Assembly: GCA_030148705.1 (NCBI GenBank)
Contig: JASBSY010000006.1
Location: forward strand, 1 to 64,000
Length of the DNA stretch: 64,000 nucleotides
From: Pukyongia sp.
Lineage (GTDB): Bacteria > Bacteroidota > Bacteroidia > Flavobacteriales > Flavobacteriaceae
Direction of reading: 5' to 3'
The translations under genes and the position numbers were made by a program. Below the pieces are notes generated by a model. The model was given only the letters and a program-made list of their open reading frames with translations. It was not told where the DNA came from and ran no database searches. Positions 9,018-18,053 of the stretch are shown in pieces. The first letter of the stretch is position 1, and every line of letters starts with the position of its first letter.

Positions 9018-10805
9018 ATGACTGAGGTAAAACGACTTTTCGACTTCCCCTATTATCAACTAGAGCACTATCCCCTCCAGTCTTCACTGGTAAGCAAAAA
9101 AAACGGCGAGTGGGTTTCAACTTCCACAGCTGAGTACATAGATAAGGCCAATGCAATTAGCCGGGGGTTAATACAATTGGGGGTTCAACCCAACGATAAA
9201 ATAGCCATTATCTCGATGACCAATCGCACCGAATGGAATATATGCGATATCGGTATCCTTCAGCTTGGAGCCCAGGATGTTCCTATCTACCCTACGATTT
9301 CGGAAGAAGATTACCAATATGTGCTAAACCACAGTGAATCGAAATTTTGTTTTGTCTCATGTGAAGAAGTGCTGAAAAAGGTGAACCGTATCAAGGATAT
9401 GGTACCTACCTTGCAGGGCGTCTATTGTTTCGATGAATTACGCGATTGTCCGCATTACAGTGAAATTATCCGCTTGGGAAATGAAAATCCCCACTTACAG
9501 GAAGAGGTGGAAAAACGGATGGCTTCAATCGATGAAAACGATCTTGCTACGCTTATTTATACTTCAGGAACCACAGGAAGACCCAAAGGAGTAATGCTGA
9601 GTCATAAGAATATCACCTCCAATGCCATTTACAGTGCCGAACGTCTCCCGATCGACCTTGGCCACACCAAGGCGTTGAGTTTTTTGCCTGTTTGCCATAT
9701 TTATGAGCGCATGTTACTCTATATGTATCAGTACTGCGGGGTTCAGATTTATTTTGCTGAATCTTTGGAAACCATTAGCGAGAATTTAAAGGAAATACAG
9801 CCGGAAGTTATGACGGCCGTTCCCCGTTTACTGGAGAAAGTCTACGATAAGATTTACGCAAAAGGGACAGAATTAAGCGGGATAAAGAAAAAATTATTCT
9901 TCTGGGCCGTCAACCTGGGGCTGGATTACGAACCCTATGGCCAGAACGGCTGGTGGTACGAATCCAAACTAAAACTGGCGCGAAAACTGATATTCAGTAA
10001 GTGGCAGGAAGCTCTTGGTGGCAATCTAAAGGCCATCGCATCGGGCAGCGCTGCCCTGCAACCCAGACTGGCCAGGGTTTTCAATGCTGCCGGAATTCCC
10101 GTCATGGAAGGATATGGCCTTACAGAGACCTCCCCTGTGGTAAGTGTTAACGACATGAGGAATGGAGGATTTCGAATTGGAACCGTGGGGAAACCCATCC
10201 GGGAGACAGAAGTGAAAATTGCGGAGGATGGCGAGATCCTTATTAAGGGCCCGCAGGTAATGATGGGATACTACAAGGATCCGGAAAAGACAAGCGAAGT
10301 ATTGGTAAACGGGTATTTCCACACAGGCGATATCGGGATAGTAGACCGGGACGGGTTTCTCAAGATCACCGACCGCAAGAAAGAAATGTTTAAGACTTCC
10401 GGTGGAAAGTATATTGCACCACAGCTAATCGAGAATGCGATGAAACAATCGCGATTCATCGAGCAGATCATGGTCGTAGGCGAAGGAGAAAAAATGCCTG
10501 CTGCCCTTATTCAACCGAACTTCGAATTTATACATGACTGGAATATCCGCAAAGGGATGAAGTTGAGTGATGACCCGCACGAATTGGTTAACAATCCGAA
10601 GTTAATTGCGCGCATTCAGGAGGAAGTAAACCATTTTAATAAACGTTTTGGAAAGTGGGAAAAGATCAAGAAATTTGAACTTACCCCGGAGGTATGGTCC
10701 ATAGATTCCGGACTGCTCACCCCAACCATGAAGATGAAACGCAAAGTGATAAAGGAGCGATATATTCACCTGTATAATAAGTTGTACGGCCACGAGGCGG
10801 AGTAA
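9018..10805 (+). CDS. Long-chain fatty acid-CoA ligase (AMP-forming)
   Basis: 595 residues of the ANL superfamily. The phosphate-binding motif is YTSGTTGRPKGVMLSH near residue 182; GYGLTETSPVVS supplies the adenine-binding region, TGDIGIVDRDGFLKITDRKKE the core motif and hinge. The C-terminal lysine region ends in TPTMKMKRKVI, typical of long-chain acyl-CoA synthetases (FadD15/FAA type). It activates free fatty acids with ATP and CoA, feeding the beta-oxidation genes that begin 257 bp downstream on the same strand. No signal peptide; cytoplasmic or membrane-associated. Chain length preference cannot be read from sequence. Confidence 0.93.
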   Translation: MTEVKRLFDFPYYQLEHYPLQSSLVSKKNGEWVSTSTAEYIDKANAISRGLIQLGVQPNDKIAIISMTNRTEWNICDIGILQLGAQDVPIYPTISEEDYQYVLNHSESKFCFVSCEEVLKKVNRIKDMVPTLQGVYCFDELRDCPHYSEIIRLGNENPHLQEEVEKRMASIDENDLATLIYTSGTTGRPKGVMLSHKNITSNAIYSAERLPIDLGHTKALSFLPVCHIYERMLLYMYQYCGVQIYFAESLETISENLKEIQPEVMTAVPRLLEKVYDKIYAKGTELSGIKKKLFFWAVNLGLDYEPYGQNGWWYESKLKLARKLIFSKWQEALGGNLKAIASGSAALQPRLARVFNAAGIPVMEGYGLTETSPVVSVNDMRNGGFRIGTVGKPIRETEVKIAEDGEILIKGPQVMMGYYKDPEKTSEVLVNGYFHTGDIGIVDRDGFLKITDRKKEMFKTSGGKYIAPQLIENAMKQSRFIEQIMVVGEGEKMPAALIQPNFEFIHDWNIRKGMKLSDDPHELVNNPKLIARIQEEVNHFNKRFGKWEKIKKFELTPEVWSIDSGLLTPTMKMKRKVIKERYIHLYNKLYGHEAE

Positions 10806-11003
10806 ATTACAAATAACAAGCCCCGTAAGATCTCCAAACTGCGCTTGCTTGGGTCAATTCAATTAAACTCCTATAAGTGTAACTGTATTGCCGGACATAT
10901 CGTCAAAGGGGTGCATTTTGAGATAACCTTCTAATATTATAGTTATCTAAACCCCGCTGTTCCGCGCTGTTTTCAATATTAAAAAATTGTCAAAATTTTG
11001 TTA

Positions 11004-11025
11004 TTTATTATGCATGCATAATAAA
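11004..11025. promoter_or_regulatory. Perfect 22-bp palindrome, likely MarR operator
   Basis: TTTATTATGCATGCATAATAAA is a perfect palindrome centred between 11014 and 11015. It lies just upstream of a TAnnTTTG -7 element (11032-11039) and 38 bp before the start of the MarR gene, where a bound repressor would block transcription. MarR proteins bind palindromes of this size as dimers. A second, interrupted repeat (AGATAAC 10921-10927 / GTTATCT 10942-10948) lies further upstream. The rest of 10806-11062 shows no gene. Confidence 0.65.
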
Positions 11026-11031
11026 ATTATG

Positions 11032-11039
11032 TATATTTG
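11032..11039 (+). promoter_or_regulatory. -7 element of the beta-oxidation operon promoter
   Basis: TATATTTG matches TAnnTTTG exactly. No good TTG sits at the usual -33 distance; that space is occupied by the palindrome. Transcription would start near 11046, 17 nt before the MarR start codon. Confidence 0.45.
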
Positions 11040-11062
11040 GAATCATCTAAAAGTGATTTCCA

Positions 11063-11512
11063 TTGAAAGAAAAAACAATAGACTACCTGCTTCGGGCAAC
11101 CTGGATGGCGGTTACCAAAATGTATAACGAAGAAGCCGGCAAAAAAGACAGTACCATGGCAACAGGATTCGCACTTATAAGTATCGATCCTGAAGAAGGG
11201 ACGCCTTCAACGGCCCTGGGCCCGAAAATGGGCATGGAGGCCACCAGTCTTTCCCGCACCCTTAAGAACATGGAACAAAAGGGTCTTATAGAAAGGAAGC
11301 CCAATCCTGCCGATGGCCGCGGTGTTCTTATTCACCTCACCCCTTTCGGCAAGGAAATGCGCAACTTCTCCAAGAACGTGGTATTACAGTTCGACGAGGC
11401 AGTAAGAGACCATATTCCTCCCGAAGATTTGCAAACATTTAAAAAGGTAGCCAATTCCATCCTGGATTTGGTAACCTCGAAGAAGATATACACAACAGAA
11501 AAAATTCAGTAA
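11063..11512 (+). CDS. MarR-family regulator of fatty-acid degradation
   Basis: 149 residues with a winged-helix MarR fold: the helix-turn-helix region covers GPKMGMEATSLSRTLKNMEQ and the wing ERKPNPADGRGVLIHLTPFG. The start is a TTG at 11063. The first ATG (residue 15) would remove the first helix, and the N-terminus MKEKTIDYLLRATW fits what I recall of flavobacterial homologues, so TTG is preferred. It is first in an operon with FadN, thiolase and acyl-CoA dehydrogenase (2 nt to the next gene). It probably represses this operon, released by an acyl-CoA, and probably binds the 22-bp palindrome upstream; that link is inference. Confidence 0.9.
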   Translation: MKEKTIDYLLRATWMAVTKMYNEEAGKKDSTMATGFALISIDPEEGTPSTALGPKMGMEATSLSRTLKNMEQKGLIERKPNPADGRGVLIHLTPFGKEMRNFSKNVVLQFDEAVRDHIPPEDLQTFKKVANSILDLVTSKKIYTTEKIQ

Positions 11513-11514
11513 AA

Positions 11515-13923
11515 ATGTCGAAACGAAGAATAGAAAAAGTTGCTGTTATAGGATCCGGAATTATGGGTAGTGGGATCGCATGTCATTTTGCCAATATTGG
11601 CGTGCAGGTGCTGCTGCTCGATATAGTACCACGCGAATTAACTGAAAAAGAGAAATCGAAGGGACTAAGTCTTAACGATAAAGCTGTGAGAAACCGTATT
11701 GTTAACGATTCACTGGCTGCAGCCATTAAAAGCAAACCGGCACCTCTTTACCACAAGGACTTTGCATCCAGGATTACCACCGGAAACCTGGAAGACGATA
11801 TTAGTAAAGTAAAAGATGTAGACTGGATTATCGAAGTGGTTGTTGAACGCCTCGATATTAAAAAACAGGTGTTCGAAAATATTGAAAAATACAGGACTCC
11901 GGGCACCCTCATCACATCGAATACCTCCGGAATTCCAATTAAATTTATGAATGAAGGTAGGTCGGAAGATTTCAGGCAGCACTTCTGCGGAACCCACTTT
12001 TTCAACCCGCCGCGCTACCTGAAGCTCTTTGAGATCATCCCGGGTCCTGATACAAAACAGGAAGTTCTTGATTTCCTGGATGGCTATGGAGAGAAATTTC
12101 TCGGGAAGACCACCGTAATTGCAAAAGACACCCCGGCTTTCATCGGAAACAGAATAGGAATCTATGGCATTCAAAGTCTGTTTCATCTGGTTGAAGAAAT
12201 GGGACTTACCATCGAGGAAGTCGATAAACTTACCGGGCCCGTTATAGGACGCCCCAAGAGCGCCACCTTCCGTACAGTCGATGTGGTAGGCCTCGATACG
12301 CTTGTACACGTGGCGAACGGTATCTTTGAAAATGTCCCTGAAGATGAAGAGCACGAAGTCTTTGAGCTTCCCGACTTTATCAATTCGATGATGGACAACC
12401 AATGGCTTGGAAGCAAATCGGGCCAGGGTTTCTATAAAAAAGTAAAGAAAGAAGACGGATCCAGCGAAATCCTTGGCCTCGACCTTAAATCGATGGAATA
12501 TCGCAAGGGGAAACGCGCCTCCTTCCCTACCCTGGAACTAACCAAATCTGTAGACAAAGTCATAGACCGCTTTAAAATCCTGATCGGCGGAAAGGATCGG
12601 GCAGCTGAATTCTACCGAAAGAACTTTGGCGGCCTTTTTGCCTATGTTTCCAAACGTATTCCCGAAATAACAGATGAACTTTATAAAATTGATGATGCCC
12701 TCAAGGCCGGATTTGGCTGGGAAAATGGGCCGTTCGAGATCTGGGATGCCGTTGGCCTGGAAAAAGGGCTTGAATTAATAAAGGAACAAGGCAAGGAACC
12801 GGCCCCCTGGGTTCGAGAAATGATGGATTCCGGAATCTCGAATTTCTATACGGTAAAAGACGGAGCCACCTATTATTACGATATCCCTTCGAAATCTCAT
12901 AAAAAAGTTCCCGGGCAGGATGCGTTTATTATTCTGGATAACATACGAGAAAACAAGCAGGTTTTCAAGAACAGCGGGGCTGTAATTGAAGACCTGGGCG
13001 ATGGAATCCTTAACGTGGAGTTCCAAAGTAAGATGAATTCCATTGGAGGCGACGTGCTGGCCGCAGTTAATAAGGCCATTGATATAGCCGAAAAAGATTT
13101 CGACGGCCTGGTAATTGGTAACCAGGGCACGAATTTCTCTGTAGGAGCAAATATCGGCATGATCTTTATGATGGCCGTGGAACAGGAATACGACGAGCTG
13201 AACATGGCCGTAAAGTATTTCCAGGACAGCTGTATGCGTATTCGTTACTCATCCATTCCGGTGGTCGTCGCACCTCATGGGATGACTTTAGGAGGCGGAT
13301 GCGAAATGACGCTGCATGCAGACCGCGTTGTGGCAGCTGCTGAAACCTATATCGGATTAGTGGAATTTGGCGTGGGTGTAATCCCCGGAGGTGGCGGTAG
13401 TAAGGAAATGACCCTGCGCGCCAGCGATACGTTTGAGAAGAACGACGTTGAACTAAACCGACTTCAGGAGTACTTCCTCACCATCGGAATGGCTAAAGTA
13501 GCTACTTCGGCTTATGAAGCTTACGACACCGGCATACTCCAACACGGGAAAGATATAGTTGTAGTAAATCGCGACAGGCAAATCGCCACTGCCAAGGCCG
13601 TAGCCAGGCAAATGGCCGACCGGGGATATACCAAACCAATTCAGCGGAAGGACGTAAAAGTACTGGGGAAACAAGCCCTGGGAATGTTCCTGGTAGGAAC
13701 CGATTCCATGGAAGCCGGAAAGTATATCAGTGAACATGACAAAAAGATTGCAAATAAACTGGCCTATGTAATGGCCGGTGGTGACCTGAGCGAACCCAGC
13801 CTGGTGTCTGAACAATATCTTCTCGACCTGGAGCGCGAAGCATTCCTAAGTCTAACCGGAGAACGAAAGACCCTGGAGCGTCTGGAACACATGATAAAAA
13901 AAGGAAAACCACTAAGAAATTAA
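11515..13923 (+). CDS. fadN: 3-hydroxyacyl-CoA dehydrogenase / enoyl-CoA hydratase, FadN type
   Basis: 802 residues combining two steps of beta-oxidation. The dehydrogenase is N-terminal, with the NAD loop VAVIGSGIMGSGIACHFAN (GxGxMG at 13-18) and the helical C-terminal dehydrogenase segments. The hydratase/isomerase-like domain follows at about 490-720, with NQGTNFSVGANIGMI, PHGMTLGGGCEMTLHADR and GLVEFGVGVIPGGGG providing oxyanion-hole glycines and the acidic residue. This domain order (dehydrogenase first) is that of Bacillus FadN, opposite to E. coli FadB. The next gene, a thiolase, starts 4 nt after its stop, as in a classical fadN-fadA-fadE operon. Confidence 0.94.
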   Translation: MSKRRIEKVAVIGSGIMGSGIACHFANIGVQVLLLDIVPRELTEKEKSKGLSLNDKAVRNRIVNDSLAAAIKSKPAPLYHKDFASRITTGNLEDDISKVKDVDWIIEVVVERLDIKKQVFENIEKYRTPGTLITSNTSGIPIKFMNEGRSEDFRQHFCGTHFFNPPRYLKLFEIIPGPDTKQEVLDFLDGYGEKFLGKTTVIAKDTPAFIGNRIGIYGIQSLFHLVEEMGLTIEEVDKLTGPVIGRPKSATFRTVDVVGLDTLVHVANGIFENVPEDEEHEVFELPDFINSMMDNQWLGSKSGQGFYKKVKKEDGSSEILGLDLKSMEYRKGKRASFPTLELTKSVDKVIDRFKILIGGKDRAAEFYRKNFGGLFAYVSKRIPEITDELYKIDDALKAGFGWENGPFEIWDAVGLEKGLELIKEQGKEPAPWVREMMDSGISNFYTVKDGATYYYDIPSKSHKKVPGQDAFIILDNIRENKQVFKNSGAVIEDLGDGILNVEFQSKMNSIGGDVLAAVNKAIDIAEKDFDGLVIGNQGTNFSVGANIGMIFMMAVEQEYDELNMAVKYFQDSCMRIRYSSIPVVVAPHGMTLGGGCEMTLHADRVVAAAETYIGLVEFGVGVIPGGGGSKEMTLRASDTFEKNDVELNRLQEYFLTIGMAKVATSAYEAYDTGILQHGKDIVVVNRDRQIATAKAVARQMADRGYTKPIQRKDVKVLGKQALGMFLVGTDSMEAGKYISEHDKKIANKLAYVMAGGDLSEPSLVSEQYLLDLEREAFLSLTGERKTLERLEHMIKKGKPLRN

Positions 13924-13927
13924 GACA

Positions 13928-15118
13928 ATGAAAACAGCATATATCGTACAGGCATACAGAACAGCGGTTGGAAAAGCACCTCGCGGACTCTTCAGGTTCA
14001 AGAGGCCTGATGAACTGGCGGCAGAAACCATTCAATTTATGTTGAAGGAAGTACCTCAGCTCGAAAAGACCCGTATAGACGATGTAATGGTAGGAAATGC
14101 CATGCCGGAGGCCGAACAAGGCCTGAACATGGCCAGGCTCATCTCGCTGATGGGTCTGAAGATAGACGACGTGCCGGGGGTAACCGTAAATCGCTACTGC
14201 GCCTCAGGTGTTGAAACCATTGCCATGGCCACTGCCAAGATACAGAGCGGAATGGCCGAATGCATCATAGCCGGGGGAGCCGAAAGCATGAGTTTTATTC
14301 CTATGGGCGGATACAAACCGACTCCCGATTACGAGATCGCCAAAGAGGGTCATGAAGATTATTACTGGGGAATGGGCCTTACGGCGGAAGCGGTGGCAAA
14401 CCAGTTTAACGTCTCCAGAGAAGACCAGGATGAATTTGCCTTTAACTCGCACCAAAAGGCTCTTAAAGCACAGGCCGAAAATCGTTTCGAAGAGCAGATC
14501 GTCCCGATTGAAGTGGAACATACCTTCGTGAACGAAAATGGTAAGAAGGAAACGACTCATTATACAGTAAAACAGGATGAAGGCCCCAGGGCCGATACCT
14601 CTAAAGAAGTGCTGGCCAAACTAAGACCTGTCTTTGCCGCCAACGGCAGTGTTACGGCAGGAAATTCCTCCCAGATGAGCGATGGCGCCGCCTTTGTACT
14701 GGTAATGAGTGAGGAGATGGTAAAAGAACTAAACCTGGAACCCATAGCACGCATGGTAAATTTTGCAGCCGTGGGTGTAGAGCCGCGGATTATGGGGATA
14801 GGACCTGTAAAGGCGATTCCAAAAGCTTTAAAACAGGCAGGACTTAAGCAAGAGGACATTGAACTGATAGAGTTAAACGAAGCCTTTGCCTCCCAATCTC
14901 TGGCTGTTATCAGGGAACTGGATTTAAATCCTGATATTATCAATGTTAACGGAGGCGCGATTGCCCTGGGCCACCCACTTGGCTGTACAGGAACCAAGCT
15001 TTCGGTACAACTTTTCGACGAGATGCGTAAACGCAAGATGAAGGGAAAATACGGCATGGTTACCATGTGCGTTGGAACCGGCCAGGGTGCTGCCGGCATT
15101 TACGAGTTTTTAAACTAA
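13928..15118 (+). CDS. fadA: Acetyl-CoA C-acyltransferase (thiolase)
   Basis: 396 residues, normal thiolase length. The acyl-accepting cysteine is Cys91 in VNRYCASGVETI; the C-terminal catalytic pair is GHPLGCTGTK (His) and TMCVGTGQGAAG (Cys); the NEAFA motif is present in LIELNEAFASQ. It cleaves 3-ketoacyl-CoA to acetyl-CoA and a shortened acyl-CoA. Position between FadN and acyl-CoA dehydrogenase supports a degradative rather than a biosynthetic role. Confidence 0.95.
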   Translation: MKTAYIVQAYRTAVGKAPRGLFRFKRPDELAAETIQFMLKEVPQLEKTRIDDVMVGNAMPEAEQGLNMARLISLMGLKIDDVPGVTVNRYCASGVETIAMATAKIQSGMAECIIAGGAESMSFIPMGGYKPTPDYEIAKEGHEDYYWGMGLTAEAVANQFNVSREDQDEFAFNSHQKALKAQAENRFEEQIVPIEVEHTFVNENGKKETTHYTVKQDEGPRADTSKEVLAKLRPVFAANGSVTAGNSSQMSDGAAFVLVMSEEMVKELNLEPIARMVNFAAVGVEPRIMGIGPVKAIPKALKQAGLKQEDIELIELNEAFASQSLAVIRELDLNPDIINVNGGAIALGHPLGCTGTKLSVQLFDEMRKRKMKGKYGMVTMCVGTGQGAAGIYEFLN

Positions 15119-15157
15119 GGCAGAGGAATTAGAAATAAACAGCAGAAAGAAATTGAT

Positions 15158-16966
15158 ATGAATACAGCAGCAGAAACTAACGAGGATCTATTACGAGGCG
15201 GACAATTCCTGGTAAAAGAAACCAAATGTGAAGATGTCTTCACCCCCGAAGACTTTTCAGAAGAACAAAAAATGATGCGCGATTCGGTAAAGGAATTCGT
15301 AGACAGAGAGATATGGCCCAAAAAGGATCGCTTCGAAGCCCACGACTATGGGCTTACCGAAGAGATCATGAAAAAAGCCGGGGAGCTCGGATTATTGGGT
15401 GTAGCAGTCCCGGAAGAATACGGCGGACTGGGCATGGGCTTTGTAACAACCATGCTGGTGTGCGATTATATTTCGGGAGCCACCGGATCTATTGCCACTG
15501 CCTTTGGAGCCCATACCGGAATTGGCACCATGCCGATTACCTTATACGGAACCGAAGCTCAGAAAAAGAAATTCGTACCTAAACTGGCAACCGGCGAATG
15601 GTTCGGGGCTTATTGTCTTACCGAGCCTGGTGCAGGTAGCGATGCCAACAGCGGAAAAACCAAGGCAGTACTCTCTGAAGATGGTAAACACTACCTTATA
15701 AGCGGTCAGAAGATGTGGATCTCAAACGCCGGATTCTGCGATATTTTTATAGTCTTTGCTCGTATCGAGGACGATAAGTATATCACCGGGTTTATCGTCG
15801 AGAATGATCCTGAAAATGGCATCAGCCTGGGAGAAGAAGAAGAAAAGTTAGGCATACATTCCTCTTCCACGAGACAGGTCTTCTTTAACGAGACCAAAGT
15901 ACCCGTAGAAAACATGCTTGCCGAGCGGGGCCAGGGATTCAAGATCGCCATGAATGCCCTGAACGTAGGAAGAATAAAATTGGCCGCGGCTTGCCTGGAT
16001 GCGCAGCGCCGGGTTATCTCCAATTCGGTTAAATACGCTAATGAGCGCATACAGTTTAATACGCCTATCGCCAAGTTTGGGGCCATAAAGTCCAAACTTG
16101 CAGAAATGTCTGCTTCAGCCTATGCCGGGGAAAGTGCCAGCTACAGGGCAGCCAAGAATATTGAGGACCGGATCGCCATTAGAAAAGCCGAGGGTAATTC
16201 GCATCAGGAAGCCGAATTAAAGGGCGTTGAAGAATACGCCATTGAATGTTCCATCCTGAAGGTAGCGGTTTCTGAAGATATACAGAACTGCAGCGATGAA
16301 GGGATCCAGATTTTCGGGGGAATGGGCTTTAGTGCCGATACGCCCATGGAGGCGGCCTGGCGTGACGCCCGAATCTCGCGAATCTACGAAGGGACCAATG
16401 AGATCAACAGAATGCTGGCCGTTGGAATGCTGGTAAAAAAGGCCATGAAAGGGCATGTAGACCTCTTAGGCCCGGCTACAGCCGTGGGAGAAGAACTCAC
16501 AGGCATACCATCTTTCGATACCCCCGATTACAGTGAAGTGCTTTCGGAAGAAAAAGCCATGATTGCTAAAATGAAAAAGGTCTTTTTGATGGTAGCCGGT
16601 TCTGCAGTACAGAAATACGGGCCACAGCTGGAAGAACACCAGCAATTGTTATTGGCTTCTGCCGATATCCTTATTGAGATATATTTAGCTGAAAGTGCCG
16701 TGCTGCGAGCGGAGAAGAACGCAAAACGAGCCGCCAAGAATTCGGCCGAACAAGTAGCCATGGCGCAATTGTACACCTATCACGCAGTGGATACCGTCAC
16801 GCTCAGAGCCAAAGAAGGTATTGCCTCTTTCGCCCAGGGTGATGAACAACGCATGATGCTCATGGGGCTTAAGCGCTTTACAAAATACCAGAACCTGCCG
16901 AATATCGTTGAGCTGAGAAACACAATAGCGGCCAAGGTAACTTCCGAAAACACCTATCCGTATTAA
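15158..16966 (+). CDS. Acyl-CoA dehydrogenase (FadE-like)
   Basis: 602 residues, longer than the ~380 of short/medium-chain enzymes because of a C-terminal helical extension (about residues 430-602), as in very-long-chain acyl-CoA dehydrogenases and Bacillus FadE. FAD-binding and signature segments are YCLTEPGAGSDANSGKT and GQKMWISNAGFCDIF; the catalytic base is the Glu of RISRIYEGTNEINR. It carries out the first oxidation of beta-oxidation. Last gene of the MarR operon, 39 nt after the thiolase, followed by a strong terminator. Confidence 0.94.
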   Translation: MNTAAETNEDLLRGGQFLVKETKCEDVFTPEDFSEEQKMMRDSVKEFVDREIWPKKDRFEAHDYGLTEEIMKKAGELGLLGVAVPEEYGGLGMGFVTTMLVCDYISGATGSIATAFGAHTGIGTMPITLYGTEAQKKKFVPKLATGEWFGAYCLTEPGAGSDANSGKTKAVLSEDGKHYLISGQKMWISNAGFCDIFIVFARIEDDKYITGFIVENDPENGISLGEEEEKLGIHSSSTRQVFFNETKVPVENMLAERGQGFKIAMNALNVGRIKLAAACLDAQRRVISNSVKYANERIQFNTPIAKFGAIKSKLAEMSASAYAGESASYRAAKNIEDRIAIRKAEGNSHQEAELKGVEEYAIECSILKVAVSEDIQNCSDEGIQIFGGMGFSADTPMEAAWRDARISRIYEGTNEINRMLAVGMLVKKAMKGHVDLLGPATAVGEELTGIPSFDTPDYSEVLSEEKAMIAKMKKVFLMVAGSAVQKYGPQLEEHQQLLLASADILIEIYLAESAVLRAEKNAKRAAKNSAEQVAMAQLYTYHAVDTVTLRAKEGIASFAQGDEQRMMLMGLKRFTKYQNLPNIVELRNTIAAKVTSENTYPY

Positions 16967-17007
16967 GACATCAGATGCTGTTTCAAGCATTTGGTTAGTT
17001 AGTTGAG

Positions 17008-17045
17008 AGAAACCGCCGTTCTTCGCCGAGCGGCGGTTTTGTCTT
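17008..17045 (+). terminator. Terminator of the beta-oxidation operon
   Basis: AAACCGCCG / CGGCGGTTT stem with a 12-nt loop followed by TTGTCTT, 43 nt after the acyl-CoA dehydrogenase stop. Confidence 0.88.
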
Positions 17046-17055
17046 AAATAGTGAG

Positions 17056-17063
17056 TATATTTG
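17056..17063 (+). promoter_or_regulatory. -7 element upstream of the propeller protein gene
   Basis: TATATTTG, an exact TAnnTTTG match, lies just after the terminator and 16 nt before the ATG at 17080. A TTG at 17039-17041 is closer than usual (14 nt), so only the -7 box is called. Confidence 0.4.
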
Positions 17064-17079
17064 AGCAAATTAATCTTCT

Positions 17080-17970
17080 ATGAAATTTTCAATTGGCATT
17101 CTGGCCTTACTGAACACTATTTTAATCACTGCTCAGCCAAATACCGAAGTTTTTCTGGCCGAGATCGACCTGGCCAATGAAGAAATTTCGGTAACCAACC
17201 TCAAAAACATCTCGGAAGACGAAGGCTACGACAGTCAGCCCTCATTCCAAAGCAATAACTTAGTATTATTCGCCGGCAATAACAACGGACAGACTGATAT
17301 CGCCCAATACAACATCCGGTTCGATAAAAAATTTTGGTATCACTCAGGCTCGGCCTCCAGTCAGTACTCCCCCCAGCGAATTCCCAACTCTCAGCATGTA
17401 CTCAGTGTGCATCTTGATACCACAGGACGACAGCGTCTATTCCACCATCACCTCACCACTGCAGAATACAAAGAAGCACATCCCGATTTACAGATCGCTT
17501 ATTTTGTGATGTACGACGAACACAATCTGGTGGGATCGGTTTTGGGCGAGGACGACCTGGAAATGGTAGTGACAAACCTGCAGACCAAAGCTGTTGATAC
17601 ACTGTTCCGGGGTGCAGGCAGATCCTTTCACAACATCCCGGGAAGTAAATCTGTTAGTTATACCTTAAAGAATGAAGAAGGTAATTACGACATCTATCAG
17701 CTGGAAATGGAAACCTTCGAAAGCTTTTTTGTCACCCAATTGCCAATTGGGGTGCAAGATCATATCTGGCTAAGCGATACGAAATTATTGTTGGGCAGCG
17801 GCAGTAAACTTTATATCTATGATCTCTATGAGGGCGGAGACTGGAAGGAAGCAGCAGATCTTTCAGAATATAAGATTTCCGATATTACCCGACTTGCATT
17901 GAGTCCGGATGGGAAACATCTTGCGCTAGTTGCCATGCCTGCAACCACTTCTTCCGAAGTAAAGCAATAA
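17080..17970 (+). CDS. Secreted TolB/WD40-like beta-propeller protein
   Basis: 296 residues with a signal peptide (MKFSIGILALLNTILITAQ). The rest shows blade-like repeats of the TolB/PD40 kind: DSQPSFQSNNLVLFAGNNNGQTDIAQYNI, SPQRIPNSQHVLSVHLD and LALSPDGKHLALVAM. No catalytic residues can be recognised. It stands alone between the beta-oxidation terminator and an M23 peptidase gene, both on the same strand. Possibly a scaffold or ligand-binding protein of the periplasm; substrate unknown. A small hairpin (TCTTAT-CGAA-ATAAGA, 17982-17997) follows the stop without a T run. Confidence 0.75.
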   Translation: MKFSIGILALLNTILITAQPNTEVFLAEIDLANEEISVTNLKNISEDEGYDSQPSFQSNNLVLFAGNNNGQTDIAQYNIRFDKKFWYHSGSASSQYSPQRIPNSQHVLSVHLDTTGRQRLFHHHLTTAEYKEAHPDLQIAYFVMYDEHNLVGSVLGEDDLEMVVTNLQTKAVDTLFRGAGRSFHNIPGSKSVSYTLKNEEGNYDIYQLEMETFESFFVTQLPIGVQDHIWLSDTKLLLGSGSKLYIYDLYEGGDWKEAADLSEYKISDITRLALSPDGKHLALVAMPATTSSEVKQ

Positions 17971-18053
17971 AGAATAATTATTCTTATCGAAATAAGAGTT
18001 GCTGGATCCCTTCACCCCTATATATCCTGACTATATTTCCCGAAAAAACAGTC

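Noticed and set aside
11710-12402. Antisense open frame of 230 codons inside the FadN gene
   Set aside because: Opposite the conserved NAD-binding half of FadN; composition follows the codon pattern of the sense gene.
14560-15099. Antisense open frame of 179 codons inside the thiolase gene
   Set aside because: Shadow of a conserved gene; Ser/Pro-rich product typical of reverse-frame reading.
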